The notes beneath the pieces were generated by a model. That model saw only the letters and a program-made list of their open reading frames with translations. It was not told the origin of the DNA and did no database searches. A DNA stretch of 39,699 bases from an uncultured Myxococcales bacterium. GTDB taxonomy: Bacteria; Myxococcota; Myxococcia; Myxococcales; Myxococcaceae. This document shows, in pieces, positions 1-8,143 of this stretch (position 1 is the stretch's first letter; each line of letters begins with the position of its first letter). The position numbers were made by a program, and so were the translations under genes. The DNA lies in NCBI GenBank assembly GCA_903911905.1, contig CAIWFK010000012.1, positions 1-39,699 of the forward strand. Direction: 5' to 3'.

Positions 1-76
1 CTGAGCGCCGCTCCTGGTGGGCGCACGCCGAGGCAAGGAGCAAGACGAGCACGGTGGCAGGGCGGTTCCATCGCAT
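1..76 (-). CDS. N-terminus of a lipoprotein, cut by the window edge
   Basis: Reading leftward from an ATG at 74-76, 25 codons remain before the edge. They encode Met-Arg-Trp-Asn-Arg, a hydrophobic core (TVLVLLL) and then ASAC, which fits a type II signal peptide with Cys at residue 18 as the lipidated residue. The product would be anchored in the outer or inner membrane. The gene is divergent from the dihydrouridine synthase gene with only 28 bp between the two start codons. Nothing of the mature domain is visible, so no function can be given. The lipobox has Ala rather than Leu at -3, which is tolerated but not ideal. Confidence 0.55.
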   Translation of the reverse strand, partial: MRWNRPATVLVLLLASACAHQERRS

Positions 77-104
77 CACCCGATGGTGATAACCCGTTCC
101 GCCG

Positions 105-1169
105 ATGCTGCCCATCGGTCCGTACACGCTCCGCAATCGCTTCATCCTCGCGCCGATGGCGGGGGTCAGCGAGAAGCCCTTCCGCGTCATCGCCTTCCAG
201 TTGGGGGCGGCGCTGTGCCCGACCGAACTCATCAGCGCGCAGGGGCTCTTCCGCATCAACACCCGCACGTTGCGTTACCTGCGCTACGAGCCGTCGGTCG
301 AGGTGCCGTATTCGCTGCAGCTCTTCGGTGGCGAGCCCGAGGTGATGGCGCGGGCCGCAGTCATCGCGAAGGACTACGGCGCGCAGATCATCGACATCAA
401 CATGGGCTGCCCGGTGAAGAAGGTGACCAAGAGCGGAGCCGGGTCCGCCATGATGTGCGACCCCTCGCGCGCCGGAGACGTCGTGCGGCAGATTCGCGAA
501 GCGACCGGCCTGCCGGTGACCGCGAAGATTCGCTCGGGGTGGGACGCGAACGCCCGCAACTTCCTCGAGATGGCCGACGCGCTCGGTGCCGCGGGCGTGG
601 CGGCGCTGGCCTGTCACCCCCGCACCCGGGCGCAGGGGTATTCGGGCAAGGCCGACTGGGACGTGCTCAAGGCGCTCAAGGCCCACGTGGGCAACCGCTT
701 CCCCGTCATCGGCAACGGTGACGTGAAGAAGCCCGCCGACGCGGTGCGCATGCTCGAGCAGACCGGCGTCGACTACGTGATGATCGGGCGAGGCGCGCTG
801 GGCAACCCGTGGATCTTCCGCGAGCTGCTCGGCGGCCCGGCCCCCACCACCGAAGAGCGCTGCGCGCTGGTGCTGCGGCACTTCCGCGAGCACGTGGCCT
901 TCTCGAGCGAAGGGCGGGTGCAGAAGGCCGACGTGCCCATCGACCCCGAGCGCACCGAACTGCAGGCCGTGCGCAGCTTCCGCAACCACCTCGCGTGGTA
1001 CGCGCACGGGCTGTTCGGCGCGTCGACCTTCCGCGGCCGCATCAACGGCCTCGACGGGCGCGCCGAGGTCGAGAGCGCGGTCGAGCAGTTCTTCCTCGGC
1101 GCCAGGGTCGACCACGCCGCGCAGGACGAAGAGCAGGGCGACATCGATTACCGCAGCGCGCTGGGCTGA
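105..1169 (+). CDS. dus: tRNA-dihydrouridine synthase (DusB-like)
   Basis: A 354-residue FMN-dependent enzyme that reduces specific uridines to dihydrouridine in the D-loop of tRNA. The TIM-barrel start (FILAPMAGVSEKPFR) is typical. The active-site cysteine lies in NMGCPVKKV near residue 100 and is followed by a DusB-like SGAGSAMM segment. The FMN and phosphate-binding elements CHPRTRAQGYSG, VIGNGDV and IGRGALGNPWIF follow in the expected order. The length matches the family. The start is the ATG 28 bp from the divergent lipoprotein gene, and no clear Shine-Dalgarno is visible. In many proteobacteria dusB precedes fis, but not here. Family assignment is secure, whereas the A/B/C subclass is inferred from the SGAG segment. 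Confidence 0.93.
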   Translation: MLPIGPYTLRNRFILAPMAGVSEKPFRVIAFQLGAALCPTELISAQGLFRINTRTLRYLRYEPSVEVPYSLQLFGGEPEVMARAAVIAKDYGAQIIDINMGCPVKKVTKSGAGSAMMCDPSRAGDVVRQIREATGLPVTAKIRSGWDANARNFLEMADALGAAGVAALACHPRTRAQGYSGKADWDVLKALKAHVGNRFPVIGNGDVKKPADAVRMLEQTGVDYVMIGRGALGNPWIFRELLGGPAPTTEERCALVLRHFREHVAFSSEGRVQKADVPIDPERTELQAVRSFRNHLAWYAHGLFGASTFRGRINGLDGRAEVESAVEQFFLGARVDHAAQDEEQGDIDYRSALG

Positions 1170-1213
1170 GCGGTCACCAGAAGCTCACGTTCGAAGCTCA
1201 CCTGGGCGTGGCG

Positions 1214-2956
1214 TCAGTGGCCGCCCATCAGTTGCTTGAGCAGTTCCTCGTATTCCTTGAGCGCCTGGGGGTCCATGCCCGCGCCGCCGGGAACGCCTCC
1301 GAGCGCGCCGCTGCCCAGGGTGCCGAGGTCTTCGTCTCCATGCGCCTCTTCCCACCAGCGACGGCGCAGGTGCTTGAGCTCTCCGGCCGCAGTGGGTGAG
1401 CGCTTGACGGCCAGCTCGAAGAGCGTGTTCGAGGTCACCCACTTGTAGCGATTGGCGTCGACGTACGCGCGCAGGGTGCCCAGCCACGCGTCGTCGCCCA
1501 GCACCTTGCGCCACTCGTCGAACATCAGCGGCGCCTTGCCGTAGACCATGGCCGCGTATTCCATGTTCGAGTCGAAGTTCCAGGTGGGCCGGTTGGCCGC
1601 GCCGTCCTTCGCGCCGCTCATGCGCATCATCTGGAAGGCGGCCTTGAGCTGGGCGTCGCGCATCTGGTCCGACGTCGCCCGGTCATTGCGCCACTCCATC
1701 AGCAGCAGCGCCACGTGCTGGGTCAGCGCCTCGTCGGCCAGCGGTTCGAGCACCGGGTCGTTGCCGATGAGCATCGCGAAGTACTGGTGGGCCACCTCGT
1801 GCTCGATGGTGAACTCGAGCGTGGCGTCGAACAGCCGGGTCAGCATGTCGCCCATGTCGCCCAGCCCCGAGAGCAGCCCGGCGAGCGCCGGGTCGTTGCC
1901 CATCGCACCCAGGCCCAGGGCCGACAACGGGTTGGCCGACCCCGAATAGAGCGTCGACGACGCGGTCACCAGGCCGGGAAATTCCATGCCGCCGGCGCCG
2001 CCCACGAAGTGCGCCTCGACCACGCGAAAGGTGGTGTACGGCGTGGGCCCCAGCTTCGCTTCGAGCAGCGCCAGCGACTTCGCCGCGTGCTCGAGCGCCT
2101 TCTTGCCGCTGGCCACGTCGTGCGCGGCGAACCACGACTCGACCTGCACCTCGCCCGCGGTGGTGGTGACCGACTCGTAGCCCTTGACCGCCAGCACCGG
2201 CAGCTCGCGCGCCCCGGCGATGGCGTAGGTGAAGCGCGGGCGCCCCGCACGGTCGGGCACTTCGCCGATGAGCTGACCGGCCAGCAACGCGCGCCAGCCC
2301 GAGGGTACCGACACCGAGGCGATGAAGTTCGAGGGGTCGAAGTTGCCGAGGTCGCCGATGCCCGAAGGCCCGTCGCACGGCTCGCCGTCGGCCTTGAGCA
2401 CCGAGACCATGGGCACGATGCCGTCGAGGTTGAAGACGTCGGGCGTGCTCGAGAACGCGCCGTAGTCGCCGGGGTGATCGTCGCCGCCCATCGCGATGGA
2501 CTGGGCGACCGGCACCGATGGCACCTTCGCCGCGACCTTGAAGGCCACGGTCACGCTCTTGCCGGGCAGCACCGGCGGGTCGAACGACACGTCGAAGAGC
2601 GACGGGTCGGGCACCGAGAAGCCCTTCTTCACCCCTTCGACCTCGAGCCCGCTGAGCGCGACGGCGCCCGGGTGCGCGGCGTTGGGCGTCACCCGCAGGT
2701 GCAGGCCGTGCAATTCTTCTTTCGCGGTCACCGTCAGCGACACCTTGCCCGAGACGGTGCGCTTGACCGGGTCGAGGTCGAGCTCGACGCGGTAGAGCGG
2801 CAGCTTGTCGACCGGGCCCAGTTGCTTCTCGAGCCGGGCGCGCTCACCGGGCCGCAGCGACTGCACCGCCAGTTGCACTTCGGCAGGCAGCTCGGGGGCT
2901 CCAGCGACGGCGCGCAGCGACGAGGTGATCAGCAGGGCGAGCAGCAACGGGCGCAT
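1214..2956 (-). CDS. exported M1-family zinc metallopeptidase
   Basis: A 580-residue protein with a Sec signal peptide (MRPLLLALLITSSLRAVAGA). The zinc motif is HEVAH at about residues 386-390, with the third ligand Glu at 409 (HEXXH-x18-E), as in gluzincin M1 aminopeptidases. The upstream substrate-binding signature appears as GGMEF near 322-326 in place of the usual GAMEN. The N-terminal region (about 55-250) reads as the M1 beta-sandwich domain, with YRVELDLDPVKRTVSGKVSL resembling its first strands. A Gly/Leu-rich insertion (about 335-375) precedes the zinc helix. It probably acts in the periplasm or outside the cell on peptides. It converges with the dus gene with 44 bp between the stops. 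The Phe replacing Asn in GxMEN may alter exopeptidase specificity. Confidence 0.85.
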   Translation of the reverse strand: MRPLLLALLITSSLRAVAGAPELPAEVQLAVQSLRPGERARLEKQLGPVDKLPLYRVELDLDPVKRTVSGKVSLTVTAKEELHGLHLRVTPNAAHPGAVALSGLEVEGVKKGFSVPDPSLFDVSFDPPVLPGKSVTVAFKVAAKVPSVPVAQSIAMGGDDHPGDYGAFSSTPDVFNLDGIVPMVSVLKADGEPCDGPSGIGDLGNFDPSNFIASVSVPSGWRALLAGQLIGEVPDRAGRPRFTYAIAGARELPVLAVKGYESVTTTAGEVQVESWFAAHDVASGKKALEHAAKSLALLEAKLGPTPYTTFRVVEAHFVGGAGGMEFPGLVTASSTLYSGSANPLSALGLGAMGNDPALAGLLSGLGDMGDMLTRLFDATLEFTIEHEVAHQYFAMLIGNDPVLEPLADEALTQHVALLLMEWRNDRATSDQMRDAQLKAAFQMMRMSGAKDGAANRPTWNFDSNMEYAAMVYGKAPLMFDEWRKVLGDDAWLGTLRAYVDANRYKWVTSNTLFELAVKRSPTAAGELKHLRRRWWEEAHGDEDLGTLGSGALGGVPGGAGMDPQALKEYEELLKQLMGGH

Positions 2957-3053
2957 GGCGGGAGACTGTAGCGCGTTCGTCGAGCGAAACCGAACCGGTG
3001 GTACCTCGCGCTGCTCGAAAGCCGGTGCTCGCCGCGGGCCTGACGGGTTCGAC

Positions 3054-4283
3054 TCAGCGCCCGCCGTGCTTGCTCAGTTCGATCTTCGCGATGACGCCCT
3101 TGTGCACTTCGTCGGGCCCGTCGGCCAGCCGCAGCGCGCGCCCCTGGGCGAAGAGGCGCGAGAGCGGCGCGTCGTCACTGAGGCCGCCACCGCCGTAGAT
3201 CTGCATCGCGTCGTCGGCCACCTTCGCCAGCACGTTGGGCGCCACCACCTTGATGGCCGAGATTTCCGTCATCGCCGCCAGCGGGCCGACCTCGTCGAGC
3301 CGCCACGCCGCGTAGAGCGTGAGCAGCCGCGCCTGGTCGATGGCCATGCGCGCCTCGGCCACGCGCTCGCGGTTGCCGCCCAGGTTGATGAGCGGCTTGC
3401 CGAAGGCGGTGCGCGAGAGCCCCCGCTTGACCATCGCCTCGAGCGCCACTTCGGCCGCGCCGAGGCAGCGCATGCAGTGGTGAATGCGCCCCGGCCCCAG
3501 CCGGCCCTGGGCGATTTCGAAGCCCATGCCCGGCCCGGCGATGAGGTTGGCCCGCGGCACGCGTACCGCGTCGAAGTGCACCTCGCCGTGGCCTGACGGA
3601 GCGTCGTAGTGCCCGAACACCGGCAGCATGCGCACGATGGTCACGCCCTTCGCGTCGAGCGGCACCAGCACCATCGAATGCTGATGGTGGCGGTCGCCTT
3701 CTGCGTTGGGCGTGCGCGCCATCACGATGGCCACGCGTGCGCGCGGGTCACCCAGGCCCGTCGACCACCACTTCTTCGCGGTGACGACCACCTCGTCGCC
3801 TTCCACCACCGCGGTGGCCTGCATGTTGGTGGCGTCGCTCGAGGCCACGTCGGGCTCGGTCATGGCGAAGACCGAGCGAATGGTGCCGGCCAGCAGCGGC
3901 TCGAGCCAGGTGTGCTTCTGGGCGTCGGTGCCGTAGCGGTGCAGCACTTCCATGTTGCCGGTGTCGGGCGCGCTGCAGTTGAAGATTTCGGGCGCCAGCA
4001 GGCTGCGGCCGGTCAGCTCGGCGATGGGCGCGTATTCGAGCGTGCTCAGCCCCGGCCCGTGCGCCGGGTCGGGCAGGAACAGGTTCCACAGGCCGGCCGC
4101 CCTGGCCTTCGCCTTGAGCTGCTCGACCACCGCCGGCACCTTCCACGTGCGCCAGTCACCCGACGCGCAGGTGCGCGCGACCTCGGCCTCGTACTCGGCC
4201 TCGACCGGCGTGATCTGCCGGTCCAGGAAATCGCCAACCCGCGCCAGGTACTCGGTGGTCTTGCTGCTCGGAGTGAAGTCCAT
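3054..4283 (-). CDS. acyl-CoA dehydrogenase
   Basis: A 409-residue flavoprotein of the acyl-CoA dehydrogenase superfamily, which introduces the alpha-beta double bond in acyl-CoA and passes electrons to ETF. Visible elements are the FAMTEPDVASSDATNM segment that contacts the FAD and substrate, the KKWWSTGLGDPRA strand, the helical C-terminal half with RMAIDQARLLTLYAAW, and YGGGGLSDD followed by LADGPDEVHKGVIAK near the end. The long N-terminal helix region and the GPDEVH ending resemble the ACAD10/11-like branch. It stands alone: the next gene on this strand lies beyond a 97-bp gap and the histidine kinase gene diverges from it. The exact substrate chain cannot be read from the sequence. Confidence 0.9.
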   Translation of the reverse strand: MDFTPSSKTTEYLARVGDFLDRQITPVEAEYEAEVARTCASGDWRTWKVPAVVEQLKAKARAAGLWNLFLPDPAHGPGLSTLEYAPIAELTGRSLLAPEIFNCSAPDTGNMEVLHRYGTDAQKHTWLEPLLAGTIRSVFAMTEPDVASSDATNMQATAVVEGDEVVVTAKKWWSTGLGDPRARVAIVMARTPNAEGDRHHQHSMVLVPLDAKGVTIVRMLPVFGHYDAPSGHGEVHFDAVRVPRANLIAGPGMGFEIAQGRLGPGRIHHCMRCLGAAEVALEAMVKRGLSRTAFGKPLINLGGNRERVAEARMAIDQARLLTLYAAWRLDEVGPLAAMTEISAIKVVAPNVLAKVADDAMQIYGGGGLSDDAPLSRLFAQGRALRLADGPDEVHKGVIAKIELSKHGGR

Positions 4284-4329
4284 GAGTTGGCTGGCACGCT
4301 ACGCCCGGTGACGGGGGTGGGCTGGTGAA

Positions 4330-4343
4330 ATCGTCGCGACGAT
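4330..4343. promoter_or_regulatory. 14-bp perfect palindrome between divergent genes
   Basis: ATCGTCGCGACGAT is self-complementary over all 14 bases and lies in the 155-bp gap between the acyl-CoA dehydrogenase and histidine kinase genes, about 46 bp upstream of the dehydrogenase start. Position and symmetry suit a dimeric regulator's operator. A second small dyad, GGGCTC-gtg-GAGCCC at 4392-4406, lies in the kinase leader. No regulator for either is identifiable here. Confidence 0.4.
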
Positions 4344-4438
4344 CCTAGAACCGTCGGTGGGGGGTACTTCAGCATGATGATTGCCAGGCAGGGGCTCGTG
4401 GAGCCCGGTATGCGGCGTGGTGCCTTCGGGGGCGCCGC

Positions 4439-5848
4439 ATGAACGGCTTCCTGTCGTCCACCGTCGATTCCATCGCACACGCGCAGGCCTCGTTCGACGA
4501 CGCGTTCGCGCCTCGGGCCGACGCCGCCTTCCTCATCGTCGAAGGGCGCATCGCCCGCTGCAACGCGGCGGCGAGCGCGCTCAGTGGCCACGCGGTCGAC
4601 GAGCTGCTCGGCGCCCCGTTCGAGCAGCTCATTCCGGTGCCGGGTCGCGCGCATCACCGCGAGCAGCTCGAGCTGGTGCTGGGTGACGGGACCGGTGTCG
4701 CCGCGGCCCCCTTCGAGCTGTTGCGGCGTGACGGGCGGCTGCTGGCGGTCGAGCTGCGCCTGGCCCGCCTGCCCATGCCAGGCGTGATGGTCGCCACCGC
4801 CAGGGACACCAGCGATTCGACCGCCTCGCTGCTGCAGAGCGAATCGATGCGGCGCAACCTCTTCGACGCCGCCAACGACGGCATCTTCGTGTGCGATGGC
4901 TCGGGCTTCTACGTCGACGTGAACCCCGCCGGCTGCCGCATGCTCGGCTACACCCGCGAAGAACTGGTGGGCCGTCACCTGCGCGAGGTGGCCGTGCCCG
5001 ACGGTACGCCCTTCCAGCTCGACGCCATTCACGAAGGGCGCGCGGTGGTGACCGAGCGCACCCTGCGCCGGAAGGACGGCGGGCTGGTGCCGGTCGAGAT
5101 TTCCGCCAGCCGTGTGGCGGGTGGCCTGCTGCAGGGCATCGTGCGCGACCTCACCGAGCGCAAGCGCGCCGAGCAGGCGCTGCACCACGCGGCCCGGCTC
5201 GACAGCCTCGGGCGGCTGGCGGGCGGCGTGGCGCACGACTTCAACAACCTGTTGATGGTGATGGCCGAGCTGACCCGCGAGCTGCGCGGGCGCACGGTCG
5301 ACCCGCAGAACCTCTCGTTGTTCGACGAGCTGACCCAGGCCACCGACCGCGCGAGCGACCTGACCCGGCACCTGCTCGCCTTCGCCAGGCGTCAGCCCGT
5401 CACCCCGAAGGTGGTCGACGTCAACGCCGAGGTGCACGACGCGGCGCGGTTGTTCGAACGGGTGGTCGCACCGGCCACCCTGACGCTCGAGCTGAGCGCT
5501 TCGCCGCTGAAGGTGAACATCGACCCCATGCAGTTCGAGCAGGTGCTCATCAACCTGCTGGCCAACGCCCGCGACGCGATGCCCCGGGGCGGCACGGTCA
5601 CGCTCTCGACCCGACTCGAGGCCGACGAGGTGGTGGTGACCGTCGCCGACACCGGAGAAGGCCTGTCGGAAGCGGCGCTGGCCCACCTCTTCGAGCCGTT
5701 CTTCACCACCAAGCCGCGCGGTCGCGGCACCGGCCTGGGGCTGGCCACGGTCTACGGCATCATCACCCAGTCGAAGGGTACGGTGAACGCGACGTCGCAG
5801 CCTGGGCAGGGCACCACCTTCCGGCTGCGGCTGCCCCGGGTCGACTGA
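4439..5848 (+). CDS. soluble PAS-PAS sensor histidine kinase
   Basis: A 469-residue kinase without membrane segments. A first PAS-like domain covers about residues 25-125 and a second, with the clearer signature NPAGCRMLGYTREELVG, about 140-240. The dimerisation/phosphoacceptor helix follows with GGVAHDFNNLL, His266 being the likely phosphorylated residue. The ATPase core has the N box (INLLANARDA, 371-380), the G1 box DTGEG (404-408), the F box (FEPFFTTK) and the G2 box GTGLGL (430-435). This HDFNN type is common in myxobacteria. No response regulator is adjacent, so it is an orphan kinase. The sensed signal is unknown and the location is cytoplasmic. Its stop lies 10 bp from the convergent hppD stop. 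Confidence 0.92.
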   Translation: MNGFLSSTVDSIAHAQASFDDAFAPRADAAFLIVEGRIARCNAAASALSGHAVDELLGAPFEQLIPVPGRAHHREQLELVLGDGTGVAAAPFELLRRDGRLLAVELRLARLPMPGVMVATARDTSDSTASLLQSESMRRNLFDAANDGIFVCDGSGFYVDVNPAGCRMLGYTREELVGRHLREVAVPDGTPFQLDAIHEGRAVVTERTLRRKDGGLVPVEISASRVAGGLLQGIVRDLTERKRAEQALHHAARLDSLGRLAGGVAHDFNNLLMVMAELTRELRGRTVDPQNLSLFDELTQATDRASDLTRHLLAFARRQPVTPKVVDVNAEVHDAARLFERVVAPATLTLELSASPLKVNIDPMQFEQVLINLLANARDAMPRGGTVTLSTRLEADEVVVTVADTGEGLSEAALAHLFEPFFTTKPRGRGTGLGLATVYGIITQSKGTVNATSQPGQGTTFRLRLPRVD

Positions 5849-5858
5849 GCGCGGTGGC

Positions 5859-6920
5859 CTACAGCACGCCGCGCTTCTGCTGGTCGCGCTCGATGCTGCG
5901 GAAGAGGGCGCCGAAGTTGCCCTCGCCGAACGACGAGTGGTTCTTGCGCTGAATGAGTTCGATGAAGATGGGGCCCACCAGGTTCCTGGTGAAGATCTGC
6001 AGCAGGTAGCCCTGGTCGTCACCGTCGATGAGCACGTTGCGGCGCTTCACCTCGTCCTTGTCCTCCGTGATGCCGGGGAACTTCGCGAACACGTCTCGGT
6101 AGTACTGGTCGTCCATGTCGAGCATCTCGATGGGCGTGCCCTCGAGGTTCTTCAGCGACCCCAGAATGTCGTCGGTCAGGAAGGCCAGGTGCTGAATGCC
6201 CGGGCCCTGGTATTCCTCGAGGTACTCGTTGATTTGCGACTTGGCCTCGGTGCCCTCGTTGATGGGAATGCAGAAGAAGCCGCAGGGCGAGCGCAGCGCG
6301 TACGAGGTCAGGCCCGTCTTCGCGCCGCGAATGTCGAAGTAGCGCACCTCTTCGAAGCCGAAGACCGACTTGTAGAAGGCGGCCCAGGTCTGCATCGTGC
6401 CCTTGACGACGTTGTTCGTCAGGTGGTCGAGCACCGTGAAGCCCTTGCTGGGCACGAGGTTCGGCGTACGCGCGGGCGCGAAGCCCAGGCGCTGGTACAG
6501 GTCGTCGCTCTTCTCGACGAAGTAGATGAGGCTGTCGCCGATGCCGAAGATGGCCGGCACGGGCTTGCCGTCGATGAGGAAGTCACCCTCGGGACGGGGC
6601 TTCGCGCCGCGCGCCACCGCCGCCTCGAAGGCCTGCTTCGCGTTCTTCACCCGCCAGCCCATCGAGCAGATGCTGGGGCCGTGCAGCGCCGCGAAGCTGG
6701 CCGCGAACGAGCGCGACTCGCGGTTGACGAGGAAGGTGAGGTCGCCCTGGCGGTAGAGGTCGATGGGCCGGGTCGCCTGTTCCATGGTGCGCGAGAAGCC
6801 GAAGCCGGTGAACAGCGCGTCGAGCACCGCGGGCTTCGGCGAGACGAACTCGACGAACTCGAGGCCGGCCAGGCCGCAGGGGTTGTTCTTCGAGACGGGG
6901 AACTGGGGAGCGTGGGTCAT
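5859..6920 (-). CDS. hppD: 4-hydroxyphenylpyruvate dioxygenase
   Basis: A 353-residue non-haem Fe(II) enzyme that converts 4-hydroxyphenylpyruvate to homogentisate, the second step of tyrosine catabolism. The metal ligands appear as His in VLDHLTNN, His in IQHLAFLT and Glu in IFIELIQRK, giving the 2-His-1-carboxylate triad. The C-terminal signature NFGALFRSIERDQ is also typical of HPPD. The length is normal for bacteria. AGGA about 9 nt before the ATG supports the start. It lies 32 bp downstream of hmgA on the same strand, so the two are very likely co-transcribed, an order that supplies consecutive pathway steps. Confidence 0.97.
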   Translation of the reverse strand: MTHAPQFPVSKNNPCGLAGLEFVEFVSPKPAVLDALFTGFGFSRTMEQATRPIDLYRQGDLTFLVNRESRSFAASFAALHGPSICSMGWRVKNAKQAFEAAVARGAKPRPEGDFLIDGKPVPAIFGIGDSLIYFVEKSDDLYQRLGFAPARTPNLVPSKGFTVLDHLTNNVVKGTMQTWAAFYKSVFGFEEVRYFDIRGAKTGLTSYALRSPCGFFCIPINEGTEAKSQINEYLEEYQGPGIQHLAFLTDDILGSLKNLEGTPIEMLDMDDQYYRDVFAKFPGITEDKDEVKRRNVLIDGDDQGYLLQIFTRNLVGPIFIELIQRKNHSSFGEGNFGALFRSIERDQQKRGVL

Positions 6921-6952
6921 GGTCGGGTTCCTGTGAGAAAAGTGAAACGAGG

Positions 6953-8065
6953 TCAGGGGGTCAGCCAGCTCTTCCAGTACTCGGCCAATTCAGCCTTGCC
7001 GGCGCCAGGCAGCACGGTGAGCGGGTTCTTCGTGTCGAGCATCACCGCCACCTCTTCGGTGCGGGTCGCGGCCTTCGCGCGGTCGAACGCCCTGGCCTGC
7101 GGGCCGTGGTGAATGCCCTGCGGGTGGAAGGTGAGCATGCCGGGCGCGATGCCCGCGCGGCTGAAGAACTCGCCCGAGTGGTAGAAGAGCACTTCGTCGA
7201 AGTCGATGTTCGAATGGTAGAACGGCACCTTGAGCGCCACCGGGTCGCCGTTCTCGAGCGGCCGCGGCAGGAAGGTGCAGATCACCGCGTTGCGCATCAC
7301 GAAGGTCGAGTGCGCCGAGGGCGGCAGGTGGTAGCGGTCGCTCGAGACCGGGCGAATGTCGCGCACGTTGAGCTTGAGCGCGGCCAGGGTGCCCTTCCAA
7401 CCCACCACGTCGTGCGGGTTGAAGGGGTAGAAAATCGACGTCATCGCGCCCTGCTGCTTGACCTTGAGCTCGAATTCGCCGGCCGCGTTGGCGGTCAACG
7501 AGCTGGCCTCGGGGGAGGGCACCTGCACCACCGCCGGGTCGAAGAGCGCGTGCTGACCCAGCAGGCCCTTCTCGGGGAAGTTCACCTCGCTCGCGGCCTC
7601 GACCACCAGGAAGCGCGAGCTGCTGGTCGGCGAGAAGCGGTACGCGGTGCCGCGCGGCAACACCAGGTAGTCGCCCGGCTCGTACGCCAGCGGGCCGAAG
7701 TCGGTCTCGAGCCGGCCCGCGCCCGCGTGCACGAAGACGATCTCGTCGGCATCGGCGTTGCGGAAGAGGTACGGCATGAGGCGATCGAGCGTGGTCAGCG
7801 AGAGCACCACGTCGGCGTTGCCCAGCAGCCCCCGGCGCGCGCCCAGCCAGTCGTCACCGGCGGCGCCCGGCAGCTCGCGCAGGTCGTACGCGCGCGGCCT
7901 GAGCGGGCCTTCGATGCGGGTCCAGCCCACCGGCGCGTGCGTGCGGTAGAGGTGGGCGTAGCGCCCGAAGAACCCGTTGCGGGCATATTCCTCTTCCACC
8001 GTTCCGTCGGGGACGCCGACGTGCGCCTGCTGGGCGATGCGGCCGCGAATCCAGGGAATGTCCAT
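6953..8065 (-). CDS. hmgA: homogentisate 1,2-dioxygenase (short form)
   Basis: This cupin-type Fe(II) dioxygenase opens the ring of homogentisate to maleylacetoacetate. Iron-ligand candidates are His and Glu in FYHSGEFF and His in HPQGIHHGPQ near the C-terminus. An N-terminal cupin half has VFVHAGAGRLETDFGPL and YEPGDYLVLPRG. I start it at the ATG at 8063-8065 (370 residues, MDIPWIRGRI), because the in-frame upstream start at 8096-8098 is a TTG inside the palindromic operator region. Both starts give a protein shorter than the roughly 430-445 residues of proteobacterial or human HmgA. It is first in the hmgA-hppD operon and divergent from a LysR regulator. Maleylacetoacetate isomerase and fumarylacetoacetase genes are not in the window. 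Confidence 0.9.
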   Translation of the reverse strand: MDIPWIRGRIAQQAHVGVPDGTVEEEYARNGFFGRYAHLYRTHAPVGWTRIEGPLRPRAYDLRELPGAAGDDWLGARRGLLGNADVVLSLTTLDRLMPYLFRNADADEIVFVHAGAGRLETDFGPLAYEPGDYLVLPRGTAYRFSPTSSSRFLVVEAASEVNFPEKGLLGQHALFDPAVVQVPSPEASSLTANAAGEFELKVKQQGAMTSIFYPFNPHDVVGWKGTLAALKLNVRDIRPVSSDRYHLPPSAHSTFVMRNAVICTFLPRPLENGDPVALKVPFYHSNIDFDEVLFYHSGEFFSRAGIAPGMLTFHPQGIHHGPQARAFDRAKAATRTEEVAVMLDTKNPLTVLPGAGKAELAEYWKSWLTP

Positions 8066-8093
8066 GGGCTCGTTCGTAGGCGGGGTGACCTTC

Positions 8094-8143
8094 GTCAAGA
8101 AATTGACAAAGTGTGGTCAGTCATTGTGTATTCGTCGAACAAT
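8094..8143. promoter_or_regulatory. divergent promoter/operator of hmgA and its LysR regulator
   Basis: Three dyads sit in 50 bp. GTCAA-gaaa-TTGAC occupies 8094-8107, TGAC-N8-GTCA occupies 8104-8119 and ATTGT-N11-ACAAT occupies 8123-8143. The last is an exact T-N11-A LysR box whose right arm overlaps the regulator's ATG (8142-8144), suggesting autorepression. A plausible promoter for the regulator is TTGACA (8103-8108), an 18-nt spacer, then TGTATT (8127-8132), which would give a nearly leaderless transcript. The hmgA promoter must lie in the same stretch in the opposite direction. Confidence 0.65.

Noticed and set aside
1715-2971. Long open frame antisense to the M1 peptidase gene
   Set aside because: High GC opens long antisense frames throughout the window. 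This one has low-complexity Arg/His-rich composition and no recognisable motif, whereas the opposite strand encodes a complete zinc peptidase.
8066-8098. Longer hmgA start at TTG 8096-8098
   Set aside because: The TTG lies inside a perfect inverted repeat of the operator and the extra 11 residues do not resemble the family, so the ATG at 8063-8065 is preferred.
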